Below, one piece after another: positions 20,529 to 20,752 of a DNA stretch of 20,752 nucleotides. The DNA is taken from positions 1-20,752 of the forward strand of contig DASQEZ010000332.1 in NCBI GenBank assembly GCA_035633415.1, written 5' to 3'. Position numbers and translations under genes: made by a program. A model generated the notes under the pieces. The model was not told where the DNA came from, made no database searches, and saw only the letters and a program-made list of their open reading frames with translations. Position 1 is the first letter of the stretch, and every line of letters starts with the position of its first letter. The stretch comes from Fodinibacter sp035633415. Lineage in GTDB: Bacteria > Actinomycetota > Actinomycetes > Actinomycetales > Dermatophilaceae.

Positions 20529-20552
20529 AAACCCGCTGTGAACAGCGGGTTT
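20529..20552 (+). terminator. Rho-independent terminator after tRNA-Arg
   Basis: Arms AAACCCGCTGT and ACAGCGGGTTT fold around GA (effectively a TGAA-type tetraloop), followed by TCGTCTTT. It is seven bases past the tRNA, so it is likely the tRNA terminator, either native or carried by the integrated element. Confidence 0.85.
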
Positions 20553-20602
20553 TCGTCTTTGGGCCACTCGCGCCGGTTGCCAGAGGTGGACACAGATTGC
20601 CC

Positions 20603-20637
20603 CGTATATGGCACGCTTAAGGCACGTATATGGCACG
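20603..20637 (+). repeat. Two 13-bp direct repeats (iterons) with 22-bp period before the integrase
   Basis: CGTATATGGCACG occurs at 20603-20615 and 20625-20637; an additional partial GGCACG lies between them (20621-20626). The spacing is about two helical turns, in the last 70 bp before the integrase ATG. These are AT-rich compared with the rest of the window and may be arm-type integrase/excisionase sites or an operator. Confidence 0.7.
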
Positions 20638-20672
20638 GCCGACGGGCACGTCCGACTCTGAGGAGGTCACCT

Positions 20673-20752
20673 ATGGCTGGCCGCAAAGGCCGAAGTGGGT
20701 TCGGGAGCGTCCGGAAGTTGGCGTCGGGACGCTGGCAGGCGCGGTACTACGG
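20673..20752 (+). CDS. Tyrosine-type (phage/ICE) integrase, N-terminal 26 residues only
   Basis: ATG 20673 follows a near-consensus AGGAGG (20661-20666) by six bases. The visible residues MAGRKGRSGFGSVRKLASG then RWQARYYG match the basic N-terminal arm-binding start common in actinobacterial phage and integrative-element tyrosine recombinases (typically R-GFGSIRKLPSGRWQARY). The catalytic domain (R-H-R-Y) is beyond the window. Position next to tRNA-Arg supports the call. A serine recombinase is unlikely because its N-terminal catalytic pattern is absent. Confidence 0.78.
   Translation, partial: MAGRKGRSGFGSVRKLASGRWQARYY

Larger units (their letters stand above)
20523..20752 (+). mobile_element. 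Left edge of an element integrated at the 3' end of tRNA-Arg(CCU)
   Basis: A tRNA gene, followed within 151 bp by a same-strand integrase start and iterons, is the standard layout of a prophage or integrative element border. The attachment core probably lies in the 3' half of the tRNA; the other end is outside the window, so the duplicated core cannot be measured. The element is cut by the window end. Confidence 0.65.

Noticed and set aside
20462..20686. Minus-strand frame of 74 aa covering the tRNA and its downstream region
   Set aside because: It is the complement of tRNA-Arg and the terminator; the peptide containing APGRIRTCDTFFRR-type sequence is a familiar false ORF over tRNA genes.

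Overview
The window is GC-rich chromosomal DNA from an actinobacterium. Three things point to the Micrococcales, and probably to an Intrasporangiaceae/Dermatophilaceae-type genus: the near-universal G/C third codon positions, many GTG starts, and a conserved gene block (UDP-glucose pyrophosphorylase - moeA/glp - rimJ - sepX/glpR opposite a 5-formyl-THF cyclo-ligase and near an FmdB-family gene). From memory, the same block occurs in mycobacteria around Rv0991c-Rv0996. The genus is an inference.

Layout. (a) 1-513: 3' end of an AI-2E-family membrane transporter gene. (b) 574-6002, minus strand: a tightly overlapping six-gene operon. In transcription order it holds a eukaryote-type UGPase, MoeA/Glp, MoaC, Mog/MoaB, a RimJ-type GNAT and the divisome membrane protein SepX/GlpR. 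It mixes molybdenum-cofactor synthesis with the Glp-GlpR cell-division pair. (c) 6025-6639: 5-FCL, divergent from the UGPase across a 22-bp gap with a symmetric pair of -10 elements. (d) 6602-9280, minus: a secreted or membrane-anchored penicillin-acylase-family Ntn hydrolase, divergent from (e) a plus-strand group: an NhaP2/CvrA-like K+/H+ antiporter, an FmdB/Ruc-type zinc-ribbon protein, a SAF-domain membrane protein and MscL. (f) 12587-12743: an intergenic block of three tandem GC-rich hairpins flanked by 11-bp direct repeats. (g) 12744-16875, minus: a very large DUF4011-SF1 helicase-Vsr-like nuclease protein (Hhe-like candidate defence protein) overlapping a 62-aa micro-ORF. (h) An MFS transporter. 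(i) 18288-20255, minus: a three-gene partner-switching module (HATPase anti-sigma kinase, STAS antagonist, GAF-PP2C phosphatase) with no sigma factor in the window. (j) 20451-20752: tRNA-Arg(CCU), its terminator, two 13-bp iterons with a 22-bp period, and the first 26 codons of a tyrosine-type integrase. The window therefore ends at the edge of an element integrated at tRNA-Arg.

How the parts relate. The operon in (b) ties UDP-glucose supply, Moco assembly and a divisome receptor to one transcript. (i) is a self-contained phosphorylation-switch cassette. (g) is a plausible immunity gene. (j) is a mobile-element border. Across the window many genes appear leaderless (a TANNNT-like -10 followed by 6-7 nt and then the start codon), and one octamer, GGATGCCG/CGGCATCC, recurs about 30 times. 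There is no stretch above 300 bp without a gene.
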